From an uncultured Flavobacteriales bacterium (GTDB lineage: Bacteria; Bacteroidota; Bacteroidia; Flavobacteriales; Crocinitomicaceae): 15,502 nt of DNA. The notes below the pieces were generated by a model. That model was not told the DNA's origin, did no database searches, and saw only the letters and a program-made list of their open reading frames with translations. Below are positions 8,577 to 15,457 of this stretch, piece by piece (position 1 is the stretch's first letter; each line of letters starts with the position of its first letter). Both the position numbers and the translations under genes were made by a program. Location: contig CAMLIF010000096.1 in assembly GCA_946479985.1 (NCBI GenBank), positions 1 through 15,502 on the forward strand, given 5' to 3'.

Positions 8577-8617
8577 CGGGGATAAGAGTGCACTTATCCT
8601 TATTTTCCCCGGGTAAC
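8577..8617. repeat. Two-hairpin palindromic element, copy 2
   Basis: A diverged direct repeat of the element at 8435-8473. GGATAAG (8580-8586) pairs with CTTATCC (8593-8599) around a centre containing TGCA, followed by a CCCCGGGTAAC segment that matches CCTGGGTAAC of copy 1. It sits 29 nt past the stop of the minus-strand TonB-C-like gene and may act in transcript termination or protein binding. Confidence 0.65.
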
Positions 8618-8645
8618 AATATGCTGAGTCATCTTTCGTTACAAA

Positions 8646-9111
8646 TTAATCTTCTTTGAAAGTTAAGGTAACCGGAACGAAAACCCATTTGTTTGCAGGT
8701 TTTCCATTGTTTATCCCTGTATTCCATTTTGGCATATCATAGAATATCTGCTTAATCCCTTGCTTACAATCATCTGCAAGAAAATCCATGCTTAATAATT
8801 CTACACGAGTAACTTTTCCGACTGTATCAATAAGAAGTTTTACTCTGAATTTGGCATCTGTTCCTGTGGTACTGCAGCTATCGTGTATGGATAAATACTT
8901 TTGAATGTATGACACCATAGCTTCTCTACCACCAGCAAAAAAAGGTTCACCGCAATCTGTAATCGGGAATTCGTTCGTTTTTAGTGGATCGGGCGGAATC
9001 AACGGGGTCGTCGAAAAAGCAACCAGTCGGAATTATTGATGTGTCCGACTGAGCAGATAGATTGAAAGTCAGTAGACAAAATGAAGCAAAAAGGAATGAT
9101 TTGAGGTTCAT
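8646..9111 (-). pseudogene. TonB C-terminal-like protein with signal peptide, interrupted by a frameshift
   Basis: Two reading frames together make one recognisable protein. From the ATG at 9109-9111 the first frame encodes a signal peptide (MNLKSFLFASFCLLTFNLSAQ) and continues to a TGA at 8947. The second frame, open from 9032, encodes a TonB-C-like domain (GEPFFAGGREAMVSYIQ, FRVKLLIDTVGKVTRVEL, MPKWNTGINNGKPANKW, VPVTLTF) to the TAA at 8646. Removing one base between about 9032 and 8950 joins them into about 154 aa. Candidate sites are the GGGG at 9004-9007, the AAAAA at 9014-9018 and the TTTTT at 8978-8982. It is a paralogue of the intact gene at 9204-9599. The defect could be a real mutation, a sequencing error (adapter carry-over shows imperfect processing of this assembly) or programmed +1 frameshifting; the first two are likelier. 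Confidence 0.75.
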
Positions 9112-9203
9112 AAGTGTTTGAATGCCTTTATTCAATCAAATATAACTTCTTAACTCTGAAGACAGGGAATTTATTATGTGAACACTGATGATAATGGAGT
9201 AAT

Positions 9204-9599
9204 CTATTGAATATTAAAAACGACTGGCAGAGTATAATAGCTGGCTACTTTTTTTCCATCGTTTTTAGCTGGTTTCCATTTTGGCATTGCATTAACTACA
9301 CGGATTACTTCTTCACCACATTCAGGGCATTTGTCCATTCCCTGAATGATTCGCGAATTGGAAACCTTTCCTTTTTTGTCGATAACAAATTGCACATAAA
9401 CTTTTCCTGAAATACCAAGTTCTTCGGCAATTTCAGGAACGCGTATGTTTGTTGATAAGTAATTTACAAGACCTTTTTGTCCTCCCGGAAACTGAGCGGT
9501 TTTGTCGACCTGGGAATTAATGGTTTCCTGCGATAAACCATTACAAGAAATCAAAATTGAGATCGCTGTTAATGCGAAGTAAGAGTGTTTTGTCTTCAA
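9204..9599 (-). CDS. Small TonB C-terminal-like lipoprotein
   Basis: 131-aa exported protein with a TonB-C-like fold. The N-terminus has a hydrophobic segment ending in a lipobox (LISC, Cys19), so it is probably lipid-anchored. The TonB-C pattern is clear: AQFPGGQKGLVNYLSTN, VPEIAEELGISGKVYVQFVIDKKGKVSNSRI, then VVNAMPKWKPAKNDGKKVASYYTLPVVF. Unlike true TonB it has no transmembrane anchor plus proline-rich spacer, so energy transduction is unlikely. These short forms are common and uncharacterised in Bacteroidota. A CPEC pair (Cys91, Cys94) could form a disulfide. No ATG exists at the N-terminus; the only suitable start is TTG at 9597-9599, 2 nt after the stop of the HU/SPOR gene, implying dependence on coupled translation. 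The next gene downstream is a frameshifted paralogue. Confidence 0.85.
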   Translation of the reverse strand: MKTKHSYFALTAISILISCNGLSQETINSQVDKTAQFPGGQKGLVNYLSTNIRVPEIAEELGISGKVYVQFVIDKKGKVSNSRIIQGMDKCPECGEEVIRVVNAMPKWKPAKNDGKKVASYYTLPVVFNIQ

Positions 9600-9601
9600 T
9601 A

Positions 9602-11215
9602 TTAATTCCAGTTAAACACCCATGCACCCGGAGCAATTCCGGAAACGCTTGGCAATGCCGCTTTAGCTTCGTCTTCAGTGCTATAACCGTTAATACTTAC
9701 TTTGTATAAACCACCTTTCTCACCAACACTCAGGTTTGTAAGTCCCATTCTTTTCAATTTAGTAGCAAAGTTCAATGCATTCGTTCTTGAGCTGAATGAA
9801 CCGGCAATAATATGATATGGTTTCGTCAAATTCGGAGCAGGGAAGTTTGCTGGTTTCGGTTTTGGTCTATAAGTAGTTGCGGGCTGAGTTGATACCACAG
9901 GCTTTGGGGCCGGTTTTACAACTGGTGCCGGTTTTGCTGGTTTTGGAGCAGTTTTGATAATGGGAGCAACCTTTTTTGGAGCTGGGGCTTCAGCCGGAGC
10001 TTTTTCTGTTTCAATTGGTTCTACTGCATCATCCTGGGGTAATTCCTCCGCTTCAGGCATGCTGTCAGGGTTAGCAATTGGATCTTCTTCTCCAAGTATA
10101 GCAAGTGTATCTTTTTTCTCGTCTACTTCTTCGCCGGTCAACTTCGCCAAAATAGGGAAGTCCTTTTTTAATGTGTCAAATTGAACTGCAACGTAAGTTC
10201 CAGCACCTAAAATCAGAACTACAAATCCCCATAAAATATATGCGAAAACACCTGTTTTTTTCTTTTTCGTGGTTTTCGAGGCTGTTGCTGAGCCTGTCGA
10301 AGTGTCAGCAGCTTTCAGCTGTTCTTTTGGTGATTTGCCAACAGGTTTTTTGTTATCTGCCGCTGCTGATTTCTTTTCCGCAATCGGAGGAACTTCGGTT
10401 ACTACCACTTTTGTTTCCATGACCGGAGTTTTCTGAGGTGTTTTCTCAACCGGAGTGGTTTTCTGATCCTTCGAGTCAGATTCAATAATATTTGATGTTT
10501 CAACCGTTGGAGTCGTTTCAGCTGCTACTATCGAAGCAATTTCAATTTCTGTTTTCGGGTTATTTTCCGATTTTCCTATTTTTTCGTTCTCAGGATTCTG
10601 TTCTTCCAATGCAGGGTCGCTTGGAGTTTCTACAGTAACAGATGAAACAATTCCCAATTCTGTTTTAGAATTTTGTTCAATAATTGGTTCCGGCTCTGTT
10701 GCAGGAGTTTCAATAGTTGTAACTGCTTCCTCAGCTTCCACGGTTGGTTCTTCGTGAACAAGATCTTCCGCTTTTGGTGTCTCCGATGTTTCTATCGGAA
10801 GTACGGGCTCAACTTTTTCCTCAATAACCGGCTGAATTTTTTCTTCTGCCTTTGGTTCTTCTGATGCAGCTGCTGTCTCTTCAACAGATGAAGATTCATT
10901 TCCCGCTGACCATTGTTCGAAGACAATCTCGCCGTCAACTTTTGAGAAACTTCCAAACTGATACATGGAGTATTTATCGCCTTTATCCACTTCTGCCTGA
11001 ATTTCACGAACATACTTTGCAATCAGATTCTTTGCATCGTTAATGTCAATTCCTTCTTTTTCAGAAATGTATTTTGCAAGATTTCCGTCGTCGTGTTTCA
11101 AAAACGACATAAACATCATCTCGCCAGTGGCTTCATTCGTCACTGTTAATGCACCTAACCCTGGAATAATAATGGTTTTGGTTTCCTTTAAGATTTGAAG
11201 TAGATAATTGTTCAT
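9602..11215 (-). CDS. HU-CCDC81-like / SPOR domain membrane protein
   Basis: 537-aa bitopic membrane protein. Residues about 1-102 resemble the bacterial HU-CCDC81 domain (MNNYLLQILKETKTIIIPGL, MYQFGSFSKVDGEIVFEQW). A long acidic Pro/Glu/Thr-rich linker (103-315) with a short internal duplication leads to KKKK and a single transmembrane helix (about 322-345). Beyond it is a Pro/Ala/Lys-rich linker (about 395-460) and a C-terminal SPOR domain (about 465-537: PYHIIAGSFSSRTNALNFATKLK, GLYKVSINGYSTEDEA). SPOR domains are known to bind denuded peptidoglycan at division sites, so the C-terminus should be periplasmic and the HU-like part cytoplasmic. A role linking the division site to a cytoplasmic partner, perhaps DNA, is inference. 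It starts 19 nt after the MBL gene and its stop is followed within 2 nt by the TonB-C-like gene, so they form one operon. Confidence 0.88.
   Translation of the reverse strand: MNNYLLQILKETKTIIIPGLGALTVTNEATGEMMFMSFLKHDDGNLAKYISEKEGIDINDAKNLIAKYVREIQAEVDKGDKYSMYQFGSFSKVDGEIVFEQWSAGNESSSVEETAAASEEPKAEEKIQPVIEEKVEPVLPIETSETPKAEDLVHEEPTVEAEEAVTTIETPATEPEPIIEQNSKTELGIVSSVTVETPSDPALEEQNPENEKIGKSENNPKTEIEIASIVAAETTPTVETSNIIESDSKDQKTTPVEKTPQKTPVMETKVVVTEVPPIAEKKSAAADNKKPVGKSPKEQLKAADTSTGSATASKTTKKKKTGVFAYILWGFVVLILGAGTYVAVQFDTLKKDFPILAKLTGEEVDEKKDTLAILGEEDPIANPDSMPEAEELPQDDAVEPIETEKAPAEAPAPKKVAPIIKTAPKPAKPAPVVKPAPKPVVSTQPATTYRPKPKPANFPAPNLTKPYHIIAGSFSSRTNALNFATKLKRMGLTNLSVGEKGGLYKVSINGYSTEDEAKAALPSVSGIAPGAWVFNWN
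10288..10304 (-). repeat. Dispersed-repeat-like motif embedded in the HU/SPOR gene
   Basis: On the minus strand the 17 bases read CACTTCGACAGGCTCAG, which I recall as the core of a short repeat found in many copies in Bacteroidota genomes. Here it is translated as part of DTSTGS (residues about 304-309) in the unstructured linker before the transmembrane helix. Identification is from memory and should be checked by genome-wide counting. Confidence 0.4.
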
Positions 11216-11234
11216 AGTATAGTATCAGTTCAAT

Positions 11235-12095
11235 TTAATCGCCAAAAAATGCTGAAAAAGTTCCAACATCTTTTAATCGAACGCCCTTTTCAGTTTGTTC
11301 TAAGGTACAACATTCGTTCACAGAATCATGCTCCAAAAACAGAACATAGTTCTCTAACGCAGCTTGCCGTAAAAAGTTATCTTTTTCTTCCAAAGTAATT
11401 AATGGCCGTGTGTCGTAACCCATTACATAAGGGAGTGGAATATGCCCGGTGCTTGGTAAAAGATCAGCCATAAAAACCAATGTTTTTCCTTTGTACTGAA
11501 TATGCGGAATCATCATACTCTCTGTATGTCCGTCAACAAAAAGCACATCCATATTGTTAAAAACGTTCTTTGTGAAGTTCCCGTTTCGCTGAACAAATTG
11601 AAGTTGTCCGCTTTCCTGGATAGGCATAATATTCTCTGTCAAAAAAGAAGCCTTTTCACGTGGATTTGGTTCTGTTGCCCATTTCCAGTGGTTTTCAGTG
11701 CTCCAGTAATTGGCATTTTTGAAAACCGTTGAAAGTTTGGTCCGGTCAGAATTGAATTCAACCGCTCCGCCACAATGGTCGAAATGCAAATGACTTAGAA
11801 AAACGTCAGTTATTTCATCCAGACCAAATCCAAGTTTATTCAGGCTTTGTTCCAATGTCTTTGTATCGGCCAAGTGGTAGTGCGAAAAGAATTTCTCCGA
11901 TTGTTTATCGCCAATTCCGGCATCAATCAGGATCAGTTTACCGTCGTCTTCAATGAGCATACAGCGCATTGCCCACGTACATAAATTACTTGCGTCAGCC
12001 GGATTTGTTCTTTCCCAAAGTGTTTTAGGAACAACTCCAAACATCGCACCTCCGTCTAGTTTGAAGGTTCCCGTGTCAACCGTGTGAATTTTCAT
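11235..12095 (-). CDS. MBL-fold metallo-hydrolase
   Basis: 286-aa metallo-beta-lactamase-fold hydrolase, predicted cytoplasmic (no signal peptide). The di-metal site is complete: HLHFDH (102-107) in the usual SHLHxDHxGG context, His190 in DGHTES, Asp211 in MADLLPS and His256 in LEHDS. The fold start is seen in MLIEDDGKLILIDAGIGDK (46-64). The arrangement, length and GHTESM resemble the AHL-lactonase/N-acyl hydrolase branch, so a lactone or ester substrate is possible. Substrate cannot be told from sequence alone, and quorum quenching is not implied. It lies 106 nt after ribD and 19 nt before the HU/SPOR gene, and probably leads or belongs to that operon. Several other cysteines (Cys262-Cys263 near the end) are not part of the metal site. 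Confidence 0.9.
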   Translation of the reverse strand: MKIHTVDTGTFKLDGGAMFGVVPKTLWERTNPADASNLCTWAMRCMLIEDDGKLILIDAGIGDKQSEKFFSHYHLADTKTLEQSLNKLGFGLDEITDVFLSHLHFDHCGGAVEFNSDRTKLSTVFKNANYWSTENHWKWATEPNPREKASFLTENIMPIQESGQLQFVQRNGNFTKNVFNNMDVLFVDGHTESMMIPHIQYKGKTLVFMADLLPSTGHIPLPYVMGYDTRPLITLEEKDNFLRQAALENYVLFLEHDSVNECCTLEQTEKGVRLKDVGTFSAFFGD

Positions 12096-12201
12096 GCTCT
12101 AAAAATAGACAATAGACTTTATACAGAACACACAAAGCAGAAGATATTCGACAAGAAAAAGTATGCAATGGTGGAAAGTTGAACGTAGTTTATAATGGAT
12201 T

Positions 12202-13251
12202 TCAATGAAGTGTCTGATTTACAAAATGAAAATGAGAATCGTTTTCGATTTTTCTTTTGTTGACCGGCACAGCAGCAAATTTAGGAGCTGATTTTCCTGA
12301 TTCCAATAGGGTAGAGCCTTTAATAACCAGCGCTTCGTCCCATAAATTTTCATTGATAAAGCACTGAAGTGTTGCAGCTCCGCCCTCTACAATCACAGAA
12401 GAAATCCGGAGTTTGTATAAAATGTCTAAAATCACTTTTGCTGAATTGAAATCGGCTTTGATAAATTGAATATTCCCTGAAGAATCTTCTGTAATGTGAT
12501 TTATGACGATTGTTTTATTCCCGTCGTGAAAAATTGTAGCTTCCTGCTGCGATTTCAATTGCGGGTCCAGAATTATTCTGATGGGTGATTTCCCATAAAA
12601 AGCGCGGGTTGTAAGACTCGGATTGTCGTTTATTACGGTATTTCTGCCTACAAGAATTGCGTGTTCTCTTCCGCGGCTGTTGTGGGTGAATACCTGGGAC
12701 GATTTCCCCGAAATCCAGTTGATCTCACGAGCAGAATTTCCGTTTCGGTCAATATCAATGAATCCATCTGCGCTTTCAGCCCATTTAAGAAAAATATAGG
12801 GACGTTTCTCCAGGTGAAGCATAAAAAAACGACGATTCAAATGAAGCGCCTCATCTTGTAAAACACCAACAGTAACATCAATTCCTTTATCGCGTAATTT
12901 ACTGATTCCAAGTCCTGCAACTTCTTCGTACGGATCTCTTGTAGCTACAACAACGTGTTTAAACCGGTGATAGGCAAGCAAGTCGGCGCAAGGCGGTGTT
13001 TTTCCTGTATGTGCACAGGGCTCAAGCGTAACATAAATAGTAGATTCCTTGAAAAGTGAATGATCTTTCACGGAATTCACCGCATTTACTTCAGCATGCG
13101 GTCCGCCAAATTTCTCATGATATCCTTCGCCTATTATTTTATCGTTGTGAACTATTACAGCACCAACCATTGGATTCGGGGCGACGGAACTACCACCTAA
13201 TTTTGCTAGTTGCAATGCGCGCCACATATAATTTTCATCCGTCGACATCAT
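12202..13251 (-). CDS. ribD: Bifunctional riboflavin biosynthesis deaminase/reductase RibD
   Basis: 349-aa cytoplasmic enzyme catalysing two successive steps of riboflavin synthesis: deamination of the pyrimidine product of GTP cyclohydrolase II, then NADPH-dependent reduction of its ribosyl side chain. The N-terminal deaminase domain (about 5-145) has the zinc site HAE (52-54) and PC-x8-PC (Cys79, Cys88 in LEPCAHTGKTPPC), with APNPMVGAVIV at 24-34. The reductase domain (about 148-349) begins RPYIFLKWAESADGFI and includes GREHAILVGRNTVINDNPSLTTR and VEGGAATLQCF. Length is normal for the fused form. Two adjacent ATGs (13251 and 13248) are possible starts. No other rib genes are in the window. 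It is divergent from the MFS gene (103-nt gap) and no FMN riboswitch is seen in that gap. Confidence 0.96.
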   Translation of the reverse strand: MMSTDENYMWRALQLAKLGGSSVAPNPMVGAVIVHNDKIIGEGYHEKFGGPHAEVNAVNSVKDHSLFKESTIYVTLEPCAHTGKTPPCADLLAYHRFKHVVVATRDPYEEVAGLGISKLRDKGIDVTVGVLQDEALHLNRRFFMLHLEKRPYIFLKWAESADGFIDIDRNGNSAREINWISGKSSQVFTHNSRGREHAILVGRNTVINDNPSLTTRAFYGKSPIRIILDPQLKSQQEATIFHDGNKTIVINHITEDSSGNIQFIKADFNSAKVILDILYKLRISSVIVEGGAATLQCFINENLWDEALVIKGSTLLESGKSAPKFAAVPVNKRKIENDSHFHFVNQTLH

Positions 13252-13353
13252 CGTGAGTTTAAAAGTTCGCCTTTCTTAAAAGTACACTAAAACTTTTAGA
13301 TTTAATAAAGGAAAATGTAGTTTATTGAATATCTTCGAGACGAAAAATTACTT

Positions 13354-14610
13354 ATGAATAACACCCTTTCTTATAAACCGTTATGGTCGTTGCCCGTTAT
13401 TATTGCTGCGCTTGGCTATTTCGTAGATATCTATGACCTGCTCTTGTTTGGAATTGTGCGTGTGCCGAGTTTACAGGGGCTTGGTTTCAATGAAACGGAA
13501 GTTACTCATGTAGGAACAATGATCGTGAACTGGCAAATGGGAGGTTTGTTGCTTGGTGGTATTTTATGGGGAATTCTCGGTGATAAAAAAGGCCGGTTAT
13601 CTGTTCTCTTCGGATCAATAATTATGTATTCAACAGCGAACGTTCTTTGTGGATTTTTGCCTTATTTTTCTGTTGATAAAGAAACGATTACTGTTATTTA
13701 CGTCGGATTAAGATTTATTGCCGGAATTGGTTTGGCAGGAGAGTTGGGTGCTGGAATAACACTGGTTTCTGAAGTGCTTCCGAAAGAATTACGCGCCCTG
13801 GGAACATCGCTGGTTGCCGGGGTTGGATTGTCAGGGGCCGTAGTAGCAAATATAACCGTGAAGTTAACTCCCGACTGGAATATTGCTTATTTCATTGGCG
13901 GCGGAATGGGAATTGGTTTGCTGCTCCTTCGAATTGGTGTTTTAGAATCGGGAATTTTTGAGGAAACGAAGAAGTCGGGTGTTAAACGCGGAAGTTTTTT
14001 CATGCTGTTTACCAATTGGAACCGGTTTTGGAGGTATTTACGTTGTATTGGAATTGGTTTTCCGACCTGGTTCTGCATTGGAATTCTGGCAATGTTCGGA
14101 AACGTTTTTGGCGAAGCGTTGGGAATTCCTGGTGGAATAAATCCGGGTGATGCAATCATGTGGGGATACATCGGTATTTCAGCGGGCGATATTTTTAGCG
14201 GAATTCTGAGTCATTGGCTGAAATCGCGTAGAAAATCCATTCTCTGGATGATGGCGTTTACCTTGATTAGCGTAGTTTGGGTGCTCTCCGGAACAATTCA
14301 TACAGCAAACATGTACTATTTCATGTGCTGCTGGTTTGGTTTTGGAACAGGTTATTGGGCAATGTTTGTTACAATTGGTGCGGAGCAGTTCGGAACCAAT
14401 ATTCGATCTACGGCAGCAACTACTATTCCAAATATGGTGCGGGGAACGGTTATCTTAATGACTATCGGATTTGAAGGACTTATGGATTCCGGATGGAGTG
14501 TTTTGGTTTCGGCAGGAATAGTCGGGTTTATTGCATTTGCAATCGGGATTTACAGTACCTGGAGCATTTCCGAAACGCACGGAAAGGATTTGGATTTTAT
14601 AGAAAACTGA
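13354..14610 (+). CDS. MFS transporter
   Basis: 418-aa inner-membrane major facilitator superfamily transporter with about 12 hydrophobic segments. The first helix contains GYFVDIYDLLLFG (21-33) with Asp25 and Asp28, typical of the sugar/organic-anion:cation symporter branch. The loop between helices 2 and 3 has the MFS motif A-like GILGDKKGRLSV (73-84). A conserved LPKELRALGTSLVAGVGLSGA follows helix 4. The second half starts after the KKSGVKRGSFF linker. Substrate cannot be assigned. The ATG at 13354 is chosen because it places a short polar N-terminus before helix 1. It is divergent from ribD; a flavin-related role is possible but not supported by any motif. An NTF2-like secreted protein gene follows after 59 nt on the same strand. 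Confidence 0.9.
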   Translation: MNNTLSYKPLWSLPVIIAALGYFVDIYDLLLFGIVRVPSLQGLGFNETEVTHVGTMIVNWQMGGLLLGGILWGILGDKKGRLSVLFGSIIMYSTANVLCGFLPYFSVDKETITVIYVGLRFIAGIGLAGELGAGITLVSEVLPKELRALGTSLVAGVGLSGAVVANITVKLTPDWNIAYFIGGGMGIGLLLLRIGVLESGIFEETKKSGVKRGSFFMLFTNWNRFWRYLRCIGIGFPTWFCIGILAMFGNVFGEALGIPGGINPGDAIMWGYIGISAGDIFSGILSHWLKSRRKSILWMMAFTLISVVWVLSGTIHTANMYYFMCCWFGFGTGYWAMFVTIGAEQFGTNIRSTAATTIPNMVRGTVILMTIGFEGLMDSGWSVLVSAGIVGFIAFAIGIYSTWSISETHGKDLDFIEN

Positions 14611-14669
14611 AAGTGACTACTGAAATTAGTCGAAGTGCCTTTTCAATTCTTCATTTTAAATTTTATTTT

Positions 14670-15128
14670 ATGAAATATATTTTATTAGTTTTTAGTGCTT
14701 TAGTGTTATTTAGCTTCACTAATACCTCAAAGGATCAGGCAAAGCTGGATGCTTTACTCGATAACTGGCATTTAGCTGCTGCGAAAGGTGATTTTGATGG
14801 TTATTTCGATGTAACAACCGACGATTTCGTGTTTCTTGGAACTGATCCAACCGAACGCTGGACAAAAGAAGAATTCAAAACATTCTGCAAACCACATTTT
14901 GCTGATAGTTCAGGCTGGGATTTTAAGAAAATTAACAGGAATTGGGTGTTCTCTGAGAACGGGAAAATTGCCTGGTTCGATGAGAATCTGGATACGTGGA
15001 TGAAAGATTGTCGTGGAAGCGGTGTGTGCATTAAGAAAGGCAAGACCTGGAAAATTGCGTATTATAATCTGACTGTTCTTATTGAGAATGATAAGACGAA
15101 GGAGTTTATCCAGTTACGTGAGAAATAA
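14670..15128 (+). CDS. Secreted NTF2/SnoaL-like (DUF4440-type) protein
   Basis: 152-aa exported protein of the cone-shaped NTF2/SnoaL fold. The ATG at 14670 is preferred because it begins a signal peptide (MKYILLVFSALVLFSFTNTS). An in-frame ATG at 14493 lies inside the MFS gene and would give an unrelated 59-residue leader. Characteristic features are LDALLDNWHLAAAKGDFDGYF, FVFLGTDPTERWTKEEFKTF, WVFSENGKIAWFDENLDTW and the final GKTWKIAYYNLTVLIEN strands. Such proteins act as small hydrolases, isomerases or binding proteins; no catalytic pair can be assigned here. Two cysteines (in KDCRGSGVC) sit five residues apart in a loop and may form a disulfide. The stop codon abuts a 26-bp perfect hairpin. 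Confidence 0.85.
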   Translation: MKYILLVFSALVLFSFTNTSKDQAKLDALLDNWHLAAAKGDFDGYFDVTTDDFVFLGTDPTERWTKEEFKTFCKPHFADSSGWDFKKINRNWVFSENGKIAWFDENLDTWMKDCRGSGVCIKKGKTWKIAYYNLTVLIENDKTKEFIQLREK

Positions 15129-15184
15129 ATGCCGAACTTCGATACAAATCTGCCGGGAGGCAGATTTGTATCGAAGTTCGGCAT
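15129..15184. repeat. Perfect 26-bp hairpin abutting a stop codon
   Basis: Bases 15129-15154 are the exact reverse complement of 15159-15184, separated by a 4-nt GGGA loop. The left arm begins on the base after the TAA of the NTF2-like gene (15126-15128). No T tract follows on the plus strand. Stem length and perfection exceed those of an ordinary terminator, so a dispersed palindromic repeat or a 3' end stabiliser is possible. Confidence 0.85.
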
Positions 15185-15197
15185 GGTGAAACAAAAA

Positions 15198-15219
15198 AAG
15201 AACGACTTTCGCCGTTCTT
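15198..15219 (-). terminator. Intrinsic terminator with GAAA loop for the minus-strand gene
   Basis: On the minus strand AAGAACGGC and GTCGTTCTT form a 9-bp stem (one G-T pair) closed by a GAAA tetraloop, followed at once by a run of T (A at 15193-15197 on the plus strand). It is 29 nt past the stop of the partial gene at 15249. A shorter T run on the plus strand (15222-15226) may let it work in both directions. Confidence 0.9.
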
Positions 15220-15248
15220 CATTTTTCCAAGGTGTTAGGTATATTCTT

Positions 15249-15457
15249 TTATTGTTGTACTTGAAATCTGAATGAATAATCGAATTCTTTTCCGATCAGA
15301 TTTTCTGGAGCGCTGAATTTTAATCGTTTTACCTGTTTTTCAACTGCTTCACGCATTTCAGGTGAGTCAGACTCGATGGAAACTACTTCAAGCGTCCCGA
15401 GTTTCGATACTCTGATTTTCACTTTTACTGTTGCCTCAATTCCCTTAGAGCGTAACG
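15249..15457 (-). CDS. C-terminal part of a TonB-C-like protein, truncated by the contig end
   Basis: Only the last 69 codons are genomic. They read RSKGIEATVKVKIRVSKLG, then LEVVSIESDS, then a helix (MREAVEKQVKRLKF) and FDYSFRFQV. This is the beta-alpha-beta pattern of the small TonB-C-like proteins also seen at 8646-9111 and 9204-9599, though the match is weaker and lacks the PGG opening. The frame continues beyond 15457 only as a translation of sequencing adapter (TGVQTCALPI, a well-known contaminant peptide), so no start codon can be assigned. It is followed by its own intrinsic terminator at 15198-15219. Function is unknown. Confidence 0.7.

Noticed and set aside
8947..9135. A separate 62-aa secreted peptide
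   Set aside because: Its signal peptide is better explained as the start of the frameshifted TonB-C-like gene, and the tail after about residue 42 looks like out-of-frame sequence.
13252..13353. FMN riboswitch upstream of ribD or the transporter
   Set aside because: The gap is only 102 nt and shows none of the conserved RFN-element blocks.
14493..14669. Upstream in-frame ATG giving a 211-aa form of the NTF2-like protein
   Set aside because: It lies inside the MFS gene in another frame, adds a non-homologous leader and would bury the signal peptide that begins at 14670.
1..15457. CRISPR arrays, transposases, tRNA or rRNA genes, defence or toxin-antitoxin systems
   Set aside because: No spaced identical repeats, transposase motifs, tRNA-like cloverleaves or defence-type domain sets were seen. 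The MBL hydrolase, VWA and MFS genes do not form a known defence arrangement.
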